Assembly (NCBI GenBank): GCA_902777615.1
Contig: CACYUQ010000001.1
Coordinates: forward strand, 1-36,477
Reading direction: 5' to 3'
Length of the DNA: 36,477 nucleotides
Origin: an uncultured Selenomonadaceae bacterium
GTDB lineage: Bacteria; Bacillota; Negativicutes; Selenomonadales; Selenomonadaceae
Positions 7,985 through 15,511 of the stretch are shown here, one piece after another. Each line of letters starts with the position of its first letter. Positions within the stretch are counted from its first letter, which is position 1. Made by a program: the position numbers and the translations under genes. Below the pieces are notes generated by a model. The model ran no database searches. It saw only the letters and a program-made list of their open reading frames with translations, and was not told where the DNA came from.

Positions 7985-9706
7985 TTACTTTTTGAATTGC
8001 AATGTGTAGAGTTCCGCGTAGAGCCCTTTCGCGGCCAGCAGTTCCTCGTGGGTACCGTGCTCGCGAATCTCGCCGTGCTCGATGACGTAGATTTGGTCCG
8101 CGCCAAAGATGGTTGACAGGCGATGGGCGATGACGAAGGACGTACGGCCGACCATCAGCCGGTCCAACGCCGCCTGCACGACCTTTTCGCTCTCGGTGTC
8201 GAGGGCGCTGGTGGCTTCGTCGAGAATCAGGATGCGCGGGTCTTTCAGGATGGCACGGGCAATGGCGATGCGCTGCCGCTGTCCACCGGAGAGCATCAGG
8301 CCCCGTTCGCCGATTTGCGTGTCATAGCCCTCGGGCAACGCCGTGATGAACTCGTGGGCGTTGGCGTCCCGGGCCGCCGCCTCGATTTCTTCGTCCGTGG
8401 CGTCGAGCCTGCCGTAACGGATATTTTCGCGCACCGTAGTCGAGAACAGCATCGTTTCCTGCGGCACGATACCAATCTGCGCGCGCAGGGAATCAATGGT
8501 CACGTCCCGGATGTCATGGCCGTCGATTTGGATGGAGCCGGAGTCCACGTCATAAAAACGCGGAATCAGGTTGGCGATGGTCGATTTGCCCGCGCCGGAC
8601 GGGCCGACGAAGGCGATCATCTGCCCCGGCTCCGCCGCAAGCGAAACATGGGACAGTGCCGGAACTCCCTCTTTATAAGAGAAAGTCACATCCTCAACAT
8701 GGACGCGCCCCTCAGTGGCGGGAAGCTCTGCCGCGCCGGGACGGTCGGAAATCGGCTCGTCGAGGTCGAGGACGCCGAAAACGCGGGACGCGCCCGCCAA
8801 CGCCTGCTGGATGCCCGCGTAGGCGCGGGAAAGGCGTTTCAATGGGTTCGACATATTGACCGCGTAAGTCAGGAACGCGACCAGCGTACCCGCCGTGATG
8901 CGCCCGTCCACGACCTCTTTGCCGCCGAACCAGATCAGTGCCGTGGCCGCCGCCGCCGCGATGAATTCGATGGTCGGCGTCAGCATGCTGGTCAGGCGCA
9001 CATTTTCCATCGACGCGTTGAAAGTCTTTTCGTTTTGTTCGTAGTAACGCTCGATTTCGTACCGCTCGCGGCCGAACGCTTTGACGACGCGCTCGGCGGA
9101 GAGGCTCTCCTGCATCATCGCCGTGAAATCGGAAAGCTTCGCCTGGATCTCCGAGCCGGAGTTACGGATCATCTTGCCGAAGACGCGCATGGACACGGCG
9201 ACAGCCGGCACGGTAATCAAAGTCATCAGCGAAAGCTGCCAGTCGAGCAGGAACATCATGACTAATGATCCGATGAGGATCGCGCCTTCGGTCACGACGT
9301 CGATGACCTTGTCCGCCAAGGCGCTTTGCACCGTCGCCACGTCGTTTGTGATATAGCTCATGACTTCGCCGGTCTGGTGGCGGTCAAAATAGGCGATGGG
9401 CAGCCGCTGGAATTTCGCGAAGAGCGAGTTGCGGATGTCGAGGACGACGCGCTGTCCCACATGAGCGATCAGGTAGCTTTGCCCGAAGTAAAAGAAGCCG
9501 CGGACAAAGAAAATCACGATGACGCCGATGCAGATCATGTTCAGCGTTTCCATATCCTTCTCGGCGAGGACCTTGTCAATCATGTCCTTGATAATCCAAG
9601 GCATATAGAGGTTTGCCGCCGCCGAGACGACCATGCAGATGACCGCCTGGAAAATCCGCAACCGATACGGCTTCAAATATTGCAACAGCCGAAGGTATTG
9701 TTTCAT
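7985..9706 (-). CDS. msbA: Lipid A flippase MsbA (ABC exporter)
   Basis: 573 residues from the ATG at 9706. That start overlaps the stop of the preceding acyltransferase gene as ATGA, so the two are translationally coupled. Six membrane helices lie in about residues 15-310, followed by the nucleotide-binding domain with Walker A GPSGAGKST, signature LSGGQRQRIAIARA, Walker B ILILDEATSALD and the switch His in IAHRLST. MsbA homodimers move lipid A-core from the inner to the outer leaflet of the cytoplasmic membrane. The operon context supports MsbA rather than a drug exporter of the same fold. Confidence 0.9.
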   Translation of the reverse strand: MKQYLRLLQYLKPYRLRIFQAVICMVVSAAANLYMPWIIKDMIDKVLAEKDMETLNMICIGVIVIFFVRGFFYFGQSYLIAHVGQRVVLDIRNSLFAKFQRLPIAYFDRHQTGEVMSYITNDVATVQSALADKVIDVVTEGAILIGSLVMMFLLDWQLSLMTLITVPAVAVSMRVFGKMIRNSGSEIQAKLSDFTAMMQESLSAERVVKAFGRERYEIERYYEQNEKTFNASMENVRLTSMLTPTIEFIAAAAATALIWFGGKEVVDGRITAGTLVAFLTYAVNMSNPLKRLSRAYAGIQQALAGASRVFGVLDLDEPISDRPGAAELPATEGRVHVEDVTFSYKEGVPALSHVSLAAEPGQMIAFVGPSGAGKSTIANLIPRFYDVDSGSIQIDGHDIRDVTIDSLRAQIGIVPQETMLFSTTVRENIRYGRLDATDEEIEAAARDANAHEFITALPEGYDTQIGERGLMLSGGQRQRIAIARAILKDPRILILDEATSALDTESEKVVQAALDRLMVGRTSFVIAHRLSTIFGADQIYVIEHGEIREHGTHEELLAAKGLYAELYTLQFKK

Positions 9707-10614
9707 GGGTTCGCGCTTACGCCGCCTTTCTTTTCGGGCACCACGTCCCGCCACTTGCTGTAGAGCCAGTTCCAATCCTCAGGGTATTTTCGGATATGCG
9801 CCTCGAAGACGCGGACGATAGCCTGTGTCGCTTCTTCGAGATCGGCGTCCTTGTCGTCGGTCTTCGGGACCTGGATCGGCGCTTTGACTTCGATGATATG
9901 TCGCCCACCCGGCTCCTGATGGATGAACATCGGCAGGACCGGTACGCCGAAAAAGCGCGCAATCGTCGCCGGGGCGGGCGTCCAGCCCGTCGTGTGGCCA
10001 AGGAATTCCGCCGGAACCGCGTCCTTCGCGTCGTGGATGCCTTGATCCATCAGGAAGTTCACGAAATAGCCCTCGCGCACGCTGCGGTAAAGTTTTCGCG
10101 TCTCGTCGGGATAAATGACGCGCACGGTGCGGATCTGCCGCGCCAGCTTGTCCCATGCGTCGAACTGCTGGCGACGGACGAGGGTCGCGAACGGCGCGGA
10201 AACGTAATGCGCCATGCCAAGCCCGAACAATTCCCAATTGCCGCTGTGCAGTGTGACGAGAATGCCGCCCTTGCCGCTGGCAAAGGCTTTCTCCGATTCC
10301 GCGTCCGCCTTGTAGCCGATATAGCGTTCCACGTCTTTAGCTATCAGCGGAATGCGAAGCCCCTCGACGCCCATCGGTCCGTACCGTTCGAGACTGGCGC
10401 GGAGAATACGCTCCGTTTCTTCTTCATTCGCGCCGAAATATTCGCGCAGGCTCACACGCGCGCGCCGTTTCCGATGCTCGGGCAAAAAATGCCAGACGCC
10501 GGAACCGATCAGACGCCCCAGCGAGGCCGCACCGCTTTCGGGCAGCATACGGCAAAAACCGGCGAAGGCCATGGTCGCCCAATACACCGGATAAGATGTC
10601 AATTTCAATCCCAA
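9703..10614 (-). CDS. Lipid A biosynthesis acyltransferase, LpxL/HtrB family (copy A)
   Basis: 303 residues if it starts at the TTG at 10614, which has AGG(T) and GGAAGGG just upstream and gives the usual family N-terminus. ATGs at 10656 and 10698 are in frame but lack a ribosome binding site. The enzyme adds a secondary acyl chain to the lipid A precursor at the membrane. The catalytic HX4E motif is HSGNWE. An N-terminal hydrophobic segment anchors it, and MDQGIHD and the EDWNWLYSKWR end are family features. It is coupled to msbA by a 4-nt overlap. Which acyl position it fills, relative to copy B, cannot be told from sequence. Confidence 0.88.
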   Translation of the reverse strand: MGLKLTSYPVYWATMAFAGFCRMLPESGAASLGRLIGSGVWHFLPEHRKRRARVSLREYFGANEEETERILRASLERYGPMGVEGLRIPLIAKDVERYIGYKADAESEKAFASGKGGILVTLHSGNWELFGLGMAHYVSAPFATLVRRQQFDAWDKLARQIRTVRVIYPDETRKLYRSVREGYFVNFLMDQGIHDAKDAVPAEFLGHTTGWTPAPATIARFFGVPVLPMFIHQEPGGRHIIEVKAPIQVPKTDDKDADLEEATQAIVRVFEAHIRKYPEDWNWLYSKWRDVVPEKKGGVSANP

Positions 10615-10722
10615 ACACCTGCCGCCCTTCCATTTACAATCATAAACTATGCTCATTGTATCAGAAAACCTATCAAATGGCAAAAAAATACGGCGCACAA
10701 ATCGTCGTGCGTCGCATTTTCG

Positions 10723-11670
10723 TTATTTCGTCTCGGAATCCTTCCGCATTTTCTGCGCGGAATGCCAGCGGTCATGCGCCTCGACCCATTCATTGCCATG
10801 TTCCTGCATCGAGCGTACAGACTTCCAACGGTCATGCAGCCAGAACCATTCTTCGGGATACGCGCGGATATGATCCTCCAGCACGCGCCCGACCGCGCGG
10901 GTCGCTTCGAGGACGTCGGCTTTCTTGTCGTCCGTGTGCGAAACGGGAATCGGCGGATGGATGATGCCTTTGTGCCGCCCGTCCGCGAGACGCGTGATGT
11001 AAATCGGGATGATTGGAAGATTTTGATGGCGGGCGAGAGTGGCGGGACCCTGCGCGAAATTTGTCGGACGGTCGAACCAATCAATGACAACGCCGTCCCG
11101 CGTGCTGACGTCCTGATCCATCAAAAGGCCGATGGCCCAGCCTTCCTTCAGCATCTTGAACATTTCGCGCACATCGTTTTTGTAGGTGACGTGCATCCCG
11201 ACGAGGCGACGGTTTTCCGTGATGAAGCGGTCCGAGCCGGATTCCTTCTGCTTCATGCCGACGGCGACGAGCGGGACGCCCGCTTCGGCCAATGCGCCGC
11301 CCAAGAGCTCCCAATTCCCGCAGTGGGACGTCGCGAAGACGACGCCGCGCCCGAGAGCGAGGATTTTCTTGACCTCGTCCAACCCTTCCAGCGTGACGCG
11401 CTCATTCAGCCGCCCTTTGAACTTCGGGAAACGCAAGACTTCAAAAGCCATCGGCCCGAAACGCACCCAGCTCGCTTTCGCGATGCGCTCGGCCTCCGAC
11501 TCCGAAACACCGAGGCACGTCATGACATTTTTCCGTGCCATGTCCCGCCGCTTCGACGGAACCAGCGGCCAAGTCAGAGCGCCCAGCGTCTTGCCGAGCC
11601 ATTCGCAGACACATTCCGGCAACAGGCAGCAGAAAAAGCTCACGCATTTTTCGAGATAATAAACGACCAT
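10723..11670 (-). CDS. Lipid A biosynthesis acyltransferase, LpxL/HtrB family (copy B)
   Basis: 315 residues. It is a paralogue of the gene immediately downstream. The catalytic HX4E motif is HCGNWE within FATSHCGNWELLGG, followed by MDQDVSTRDG and a C-terminal EEWFWLHDRWK. The N-terminus has a hydrophobic anchor (CVSFFCCLLPECV). It begins 12 nt after lpxD. Two adjacent copies suggest sequential addition of two secondary acyl chains, as LpxL and LpxM do in E. coli; the order is not known. Confidence 0.9.
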   Translation of the reverse strand: MVVYYLEKCVSFFCCLLPECVCEWLGKTLGALTWPLVPSKRRDMARKNVMTCLGVSESEAERIAKASWVRFGPMAFEVLRFPKFKGRLNERVTLEGLDEVKKILALGRGVVFATSHCGNWELLGGALAEAGVPLVAVGMKQKESGSDRFITENRRLVGMHVTYKNDVREMFKMLKEGWAIGLLMDQDVSTRDGVVIDWFDRPTNFAQGPATLARHQNLPIIPIYITRLADGRHKGIIHPPIPVSHTDDKKADVLEATRAVGRVLEDHIRAYPEEWFWLHDRWKSVRSMQEHGNEWVEAHDRWHSAQKMRKDSETK

Positions 11671-11682
11671 AAACGGGAAGCC

Positions 11683-12690
11683 TCAGTCCGTCAATTTCTT
11701 TTCCAGTTCCTTGACGCGCTTCATCAGCGCAGGAAGCTTGCGGAGCGCCGACTGCATCCGCAGCCATTCCTGATGAGTCTGTACCGGGAAGCCCGCGCCG
11801 AAATAGCCCTCGGGCATATCGCCGATGATGCCGCTGCGCGCGGCGTAAGTGGAATTGCCGCCGATGTGGATATGACCGACGGTGCCAACCTGTCCGCCGA
11901 AGGTCACGTTCGGGCCCGTCGAGGTTGAGCCGGAAATGCCCGTCTGGGCGACGATGATATTGTTCGCGCCGATGCGGCAGTTATGACCGATGTGGACAAG
12001 ATTGTCGATTTTCGTGCCGTGACCGATAACGGTGGAACCTGCCGTCGCGCGGTCGATACCGACGTGCGCGCCGATTTCCACGTCGTCTTCGACGACGACG
12101 TTGCCGACTTGCGGCACCTTCGTATGCACGCCGTCCTTCGTCGTAAATCCGAAGCCGTCCGAGCCGACCACCGCCGAGCTGTGGATGATTACACGTTTGC
12201 CGACGCGGCAATGCTCACGCACGGTCGCGTTTGAATAGATTACGGTATTTTCCCCAATCGTCGCGTATTGCCCGATATAGACGTGCGGATAAATCACCGC
12301 GCCGTCCTCGACAACGGCGTGGGCATCCACGACGGCGAAGGGCATCACGGTTGCGCCGGGGGCGACCTTTGCGTCGGGGCCAACGAAGGCCAAGTCGCTG
12401 ACGCCCTTCGGGAAGGAGAGCGGCGGCGTGAAAACGTTCAGCAGCTTTGCAAATGCGGCCCTCGGGTCGGTGACGTAAATTGCGGGAATCGGGAATTCCT
12501 CCGTCCCTTCCGGCAGCAAAATCGCGCCCGCCTTCACCGCTTTCGCCGCTTGGATATGCGGCTCGACGGCAAAGGTGACGTCCGTCTCCCGTGCCATTTC
12601 AAGATTCGCAACGCCCTCGACAGTCAACGCGGCGTCGCCTGTCAGCCGCCCGTCCACGAGTTTCGCGATTTCCCCCAGCGTCATTTTCAT
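11683..12690 (-). CDS. lpxD: UDP-3-O-(3-hydroxyacyl)glucosamine N-acyltransferase LpxD
   Basis: 335 residues, normal length. LpxD adds the N-linked hydroxyacyl chain to UDP-3-O-acyl-glucosamine, step three of lipid A synthesis. The N-terminal uridine-binding domain covers about residues 1-100, then left-handed beta-helix repeats to about 300. The catalytic His is in VHIGHNCRIG. A short charged C-terminal helix (ALMKRVKELEKKL) closes the trimer. It lies between the OmpH-like genes and the acyltransferases. Confidence 0.95.
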   Translation of the reverse strand: MKMTLGEIAKLVDGRLTGDAALTVEGVANLEMARETDVTFAVEPHIQAAKAVKAGAILLPEGTEEFPIPAIYVTDPRAAFAKLLNVFTPPLSFPKGVSDLAFVGPDAKVAPGATVMPFAVVDAHAVVEDGAVIYPHVYIGQYATIGENTVIYSNATVREHCRVGKRVIIHSSAVVGSDGFGFTTKDGVHTKVPQVGNVVVEDDVEIGAHVGIDRATAGSTVIGHGTKIDNLVHIGHNCRIGANNIIVAQTGISGSTSTGPNVTFGGQVGTVGHIHIGGNSTYAARSGIIGDMPEGYFGAGFPVQTHQEWLRMQSALRKLPALMKRVKELEKKLTD

Positions 12691-12700
12691 CGTTCGTTCC

Positions 12701-13348
12701 TCATTTCAGCTTTTCCAGCAAATCTTCCGTTATATCGACGCCGCCCCAGATGACCGATTTCTGGAAGGCGCTGTTGTCCATTACCACGTCAATCTTTTTC
12801 GATCGTGCGATTTCATCGACGGCAGTGTCCAGCTTCTGCTGCATCTTCATTTGGTACTGGGTGCGAAGCCCCTGTATCTGGATGCTCGCTTCCTGCTGAA
12901 TGCGCTGTGCCTCGACGGAAGCCTCCTGCTGGAGCTTCTGCATATCCTCTTCCGCTTCTTTCTGGAGCGTTTGCCCCAGCTCGTTCGCTTCCGCCTGGAT
13001 GCGGTCTGCCTCTTCCTGGGACGTCGGCGGGTTCGCCTGCACCTTTTGGTTGAACTCGTCTTCCTTCGCCTGGAATTTCGCCGCAATCTCGTCCTGCTTC
13101 GTCTTGAATTTCTCCTCCAAAGCGGCCTGCTTTTCCTTCATTTTTGCCTCAACCTCGGTCTGCTTCTCTTTGAGCTTCGCCGTGGCTTCGTCCTGCAGCG
13201 CCTTGATTTGCCCTGCCTCGCGATCGATGCGGTCCGCATTGTAGTAGCCGATGACAGCGGGCTTATCCGAGCAGCCCGCAATCCACATAGGCGCTGCCAA
13301 AAGCAACGCCGCGCCGACGCCGCGCGCCAGCTTGCCTAACTTTGTCAA
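12701..13348 (-). CDS. OmpH/Skp-family periplasmic lipoprotein
   Basis: 215 residues from a TTG start (13348) with GAGGA upstream. The N-terminus is a lipoprotein signal with lipobox WIAGC. The mature protein has the OmpH/Skp layout: a short beta strand (PAVIGYYNADRI), a long charged coiled coil rich in K, E and Q over about residues 45-165, and a closing strand (KIDVVMDNSAF, GGVDITEDLL). Soluble Skp trimers carry unfolded outer-membrane proteins through the periplasm. A lipid anchor would tether this one to a membrane. It lies directly upstream of lpxD, as skp does in many Gram-negatives. Confidence 0.87.
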   Translation of the reverse strand: MTKLGKLARGVGAALLLAAPMWIAGCSDKPAVIGYYNADRIDREAGQIKALQDEATAKLKEKQTEVEAKMKEKQAALEEKFKTKQDEIAAKFQAKEDEFNQKVQANPPTSQEEADRIQAEANELGQTLQKEAEEDMQKLQQEASVEAQRIQQEASIQIQGLRTQYQMKMQQKLDTAVDEIARSKKIDVVMDNSAFQKSVIWGGVDITEDLLEKLK

Positions 13349-13358
13349 TGTAATTTCC

Positions 13359-14450
13359 TCATTTCTCTTTTGTTCCGGTTTCCGCTGTATTGCTTTTCTC
13401 GATTTCCCGCATCAATTCCTCGGTCAAATCGACAGCCGTGCCGCCGATGACGCGAAGTCCGGCGACCGGGTCCGTGCCGACGCCGGCAATCGGAAGTCCC
13501 GCCGTCACAGGCGACGCGTAGACAATCGAAAGGTGATGGAGCACGGCGAGCTTTGCCGCCTTGCCTGCCAAGTCCACGGTCAAGCTGTCCTCCAGCGCCG
13601 TGATTTCCCGCTCTTTCGCCTGGAGCGCGTTCCGCGTATCCGCAAGGCGCATCCGAAGCTCTACAGCGTCCAGCATATTTTTTTGCAGCGCGTCGAGATT
13701 GCGCGCCTGTGCCTCGCTGCGCTTCCGCATCTCCTCGGCGCGCAGCCGCTGATCCGTCGCCTGCTCCAAATCGGCCAGCGCGACGCCGTGCTCCGCCGCC
13801 AGCGCTTCCTTGTACGCGCGGATTTCCGCCTCGTACTTTTGATGCAGTTCATATTGGTGGCGGCCCCGCTCTCGCTGCAGGTTTTCCAAATGACGCTTCA
13901 AGTCGGCGACCGTCTCATCGGAAAGTCGCATGATGTCGGCGTTGTCGAGCTTCAGTTGCGTATTGAAGATTTCGTTGAAATACGCGGCGTTGATCTCGTT
14001 TCGCGCGGCCTCGTAAAGCGCGCGTGTTTCCTCGCGCTTCGCCTTTTCCGCCTCGGCGAGCTTTTCCATGAACTCGCCGTGTTCCTTGATCAGCACTTGC
14101 TTTTTCTTTTGTTCAACGGCGTCGTCAAAGGGCTTTTTGATCGCGTCGGGAGCGGTCATCTTCAAAAGCTGCCGTTCGCCCCGGGCCAGCGTCTCCGAAA
14201 GCTGGGCATATTCGCCTCGCAAGCGGAGCAGCGTGCCGTATTGGGGATGCTTCCGCACCACCTCGCCGAGCCGAACGACGCCGGCGGCGTCGGAGGGTGT
14301 TTCCACAGCGGGGGCGGGAGCGACCTTATCGCCCGGGTGCAGCCAGAGCCAGCCACCGGCGACGCCGCCAATCAGGGCGAGCGATAATAGGCCGACGAAA
14401 ATCGGCTTGCGGGCACCGCCCGCGGACTGTTTTCCCTCGGCAGCGCCCAT
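13359..14450 (-). CDS. Long OmpH/Skp-like membrane-anchored coiled-coil protein
   Basis: 363 residues. The ATG start has an AAGGAGG ribosome binding site. One N-terminal transmembrane segment (about residues 16-37) is followed by VVRLGEVVRKHPQY, which matches the opening strand of OmpH proteins. A very long coiled coil (about 70-290) follows, and the closing OmpH-like unit LSIVYASP and VIGGTAVDLTEELMREI ends the protein. It is about twice the size of normal Skp and probably reaches further into the periplasm. The paralogy to its two neighbours is clear at both ends. Its function beyond envelope protein handling or spacing is unknown. Confidence 0.75.
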   Translation of the reverse strand: MGAAEGKQSAGGARKPIFVGLLSLALIGGVAGGWLWLHPGDKVAPAPAVETPSDAAGVVRLGEVVRKHPQYGTLLRLRGEYAQLSETLARGERQLLKMTAPDAIKKPFDDAVEQKKKQVLIKEHGEFMEKLAEAEKAKREETRALYEAARNEINAAYFNEIFNTQLKLDNADIMRLSDETVADLKRHLENLQRERGRHQYELHQKYEAEIRAYKEALAAEHGVALADLEQATDQRLRAEEMRKRSEAQARNLDALQKNMLDAVELRMRLADTRNALQAKEREITALEDSLTVDLAGKAAKLAVLHHLSIVYASPVTAGLPIAGVGTDPVAGLRVIGGTAVDLTEELMREIEKSNTAETGTKEK

Positions 14451-14469
14451 GCCCGCCCCTCCTTTCTAG

Positions 14470-14502
14470 AAAAGTACCGAGCCGCTTGCGCGCGCTCGGT
14501 AC
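14470..14502 (-). terminator. Terminator-like hairpin between the first two ompH-like genes
   Basis: A perfect 9-bp stem GTACCGAGC (14474-14482) with GCTCGGTAC (14494-14502) is followed on the minus strand by TTTTCT. It lies within the operon, so it probably ends part of the transcripts after the first gene and lowers expression of the rest. Confidence 0.65.
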
Positions 14503-14527
14503 GAAAGATGTCTATTGGGTTTTGGGA

Positions 14528-15001
14528 TTATTTCGCCATCTTGCGGATGACGTCCTGCGTGATGTCCGTACCGCCATAAACGACAGAACCTTTGTCAATG
14601 ACGACCTGCAGACCTTTCGCCTCGGCGACTGCCTTGCACTCGGCCTCGATTTTCTTCTGGATCGGCTCGATCAGGGACTGCTGCTTCTGCGCCAGCTTTT
14701 CCTGCGTCTGCTGGTAGAGATTCGCCTTTTCTTCCTCGCTCATGTTTGCGGACTTCGACTCGAACTCATTCTTGGCTTCCTCAACGGCAAGCTGCATTTT
14801 CGTGTTCGCGTCCTGCAGGTCCGTGGACTGCCCCATGACCTGACGGAAATCGACGACGCCGACGCTGGTGGAAGCCGCCGAAGCCGTGCCGCCGACCATG
14901 CCGCCCATCTGCGTCAACGCCAGCGCAACAACGCTGCCGACAAACACAACGGCAATCGCGATGCTAAAAATCTTGATGTGCTTCTTTTCCAATTTGATCA
15001 T
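14528..15001 (-). CDS. OmpH/Skp-family periplasmic chaperone
   Basis: 157 residues from the ATG at 15001, which has AAAGGAGAC upstream. A further in-frame start at 15034 lacks a ribosome binding site. An N-terminal membrane segment (IFSIAIAVVFVGSVVALAL) acts as signal or anchor. The Skp body follows: VGVVDFRQVMGQS, a coiled coil (residues about 60-125), then GLQVVIDKGSVVYGGTDITQDVIRKM. It is the first gene of the envelope operon and its size is normal for Skp. Together with the next two genes it forms a tandem family of three. Confidence 0.88.
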   Translation of the reverse strand: MIKLEKKHIKIFSIAIAVVFVGSVVALALTQMGGMVGGTASAASTSVGVVDFRQVMGQSTDLQDANTKMQLAVEEAKNEFESKSANMSEEEKANLYQQTQEKLAQKQQSLIEPIQKKIEAECKAVAEAKGLQVVIDKGSVVYGGTDITQDVIRKMAK

Positions 15002-15054
15002 TTTCCTGTCTCCTTTTGTTCCCGTGAACTCCACGGTTGTTTTGCATCGTTGAC

Positions 15055-15083
15055 ATTATAGCAAACTCTTTCTGGAGAATCAA
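15055..15083 (-). promoter_or_regulatory. Promoter of the ompH-lpx envelope operon
   Basis: On the minus strand, TTGATT (15078-15083) and TATAAT (15055-15060) are separated by 17 nt. The start point would be about 50 nt before the first ATG. Confidence 0.8.
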
Positions 15084-15202
15084 TGGAAAAGGGAAATTTA
15101 AAACCTCCAAACCACGCGCACGCCACTGTAAAGTTTTCGATGGCCCCCGCTTCATCGTGTATCTTGCTCCTGTCCACACACCATGTATACACACTCTCCC
15201 TC

Positions 15203-15231
15203 TTGACAAGAAACAAAAAACGCGCTATCTT
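15203..15231 (+). promoter_or_regulatory. Promoter of the amt-PII gene
   Basis: TTGACA (15203-15208) and TATCTT (15226-15231) are separated by 17 nt. Transcription should begin near 15238, about 275 nt ahead of the coding region. Confidence 0.75.
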
Positions 15232-15240
15232 AGGCACATG

Positions 15241-15331
15241 ATTTTCCGTCGTCCGGGCGGCGGGAAATGACATAGGGAAACGGACATCGGCGTCCGGCGT
15301 GAAGGTTCATCTTCGCGCCGGACGCTTTTTT
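15241..15331 (+). promoter_or_regulatory. Two-hairpin attenuator leader (ANTAR-type layout) ahead of amt-PII
   Basis: Hairpin 1 has an 11-bp stem (15241-15251 with 15258-15268, some G-U pairs) and the six-base loop TCCGGG. Hairpin 2 has a perfect 5-bp stem CGGAC/GTCCG (15281-15285, 15292-15296) and the six-base loop ATCGGC, with A at position 1 and G at position 4. A terminator with a 15-bp stem (15290-15304 with 15311-15325) and six T (15326-15331) shares bases 15290-15296 with hairpin 2, so the two cannot form together. Two hexaloop hairpins of which the second excludes a terminator is the known target layout of ANTAR-domain antiterminators, which often control nitrogen genes. The first loop has U rather than A at position 1, a deviation. 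No ANTAR gene is in this window. Confidence 0.65.
15290..15331 (+). terminator. Strong intrinsic terminator inside the amt-PII leader
   Basis: A 15-bp stem with one G-U pair and a 6-nt loop, followed by TTTTTT, lies about 50-95 nt after the start point and 180 nt before the ATG. Full-length amt mRNA therefore needs readthrough. Confidence 0.88.
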
Positions 15332-15511
15332 GTGAAAGCACTTAACGCACGCGAGCGTTAGCGAAGCGCAAGTTCAGTGCGACACATGCCTGACCGCTTA
15401 ATGAGGCCAAGCGATAGCGAGGGCTGAATATAGCGGGCATGGCGCTGTTTCCCGCGAGCCTTTGCGTGAACCGGTCGCGTGAAGCGTGAATTGGAAGAAA
15501 GGTGAGGACTT
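15332..15511 (+). other. Remaining amt-PII 5' leader
   Basis: No open reading frame of note lies here. A small hairpin, TAACGC-ACGCGA-GCGTTA (15343-15360), also has a six-base loop, but its fourth base is C. The AGGTGAGG ribosome binding site lies at the end. Otherwise I see nothing definite. Confidence 0.4.

Noticed and set aside
9796-11928. A 710-codon plus-strand frame over the acyltransferase genes
   Set aside because: It is antisense to two clear LpxL-type enzymes and part of lpxD, has no ribosome binding site and no recognisable domain.
15238-15331. Independent small RNA ending at 15331
   Set aside because: Possible, but the overlap of hairpin 2 with the terminator and the amt gene downstream make an attenuator the simpler reading.
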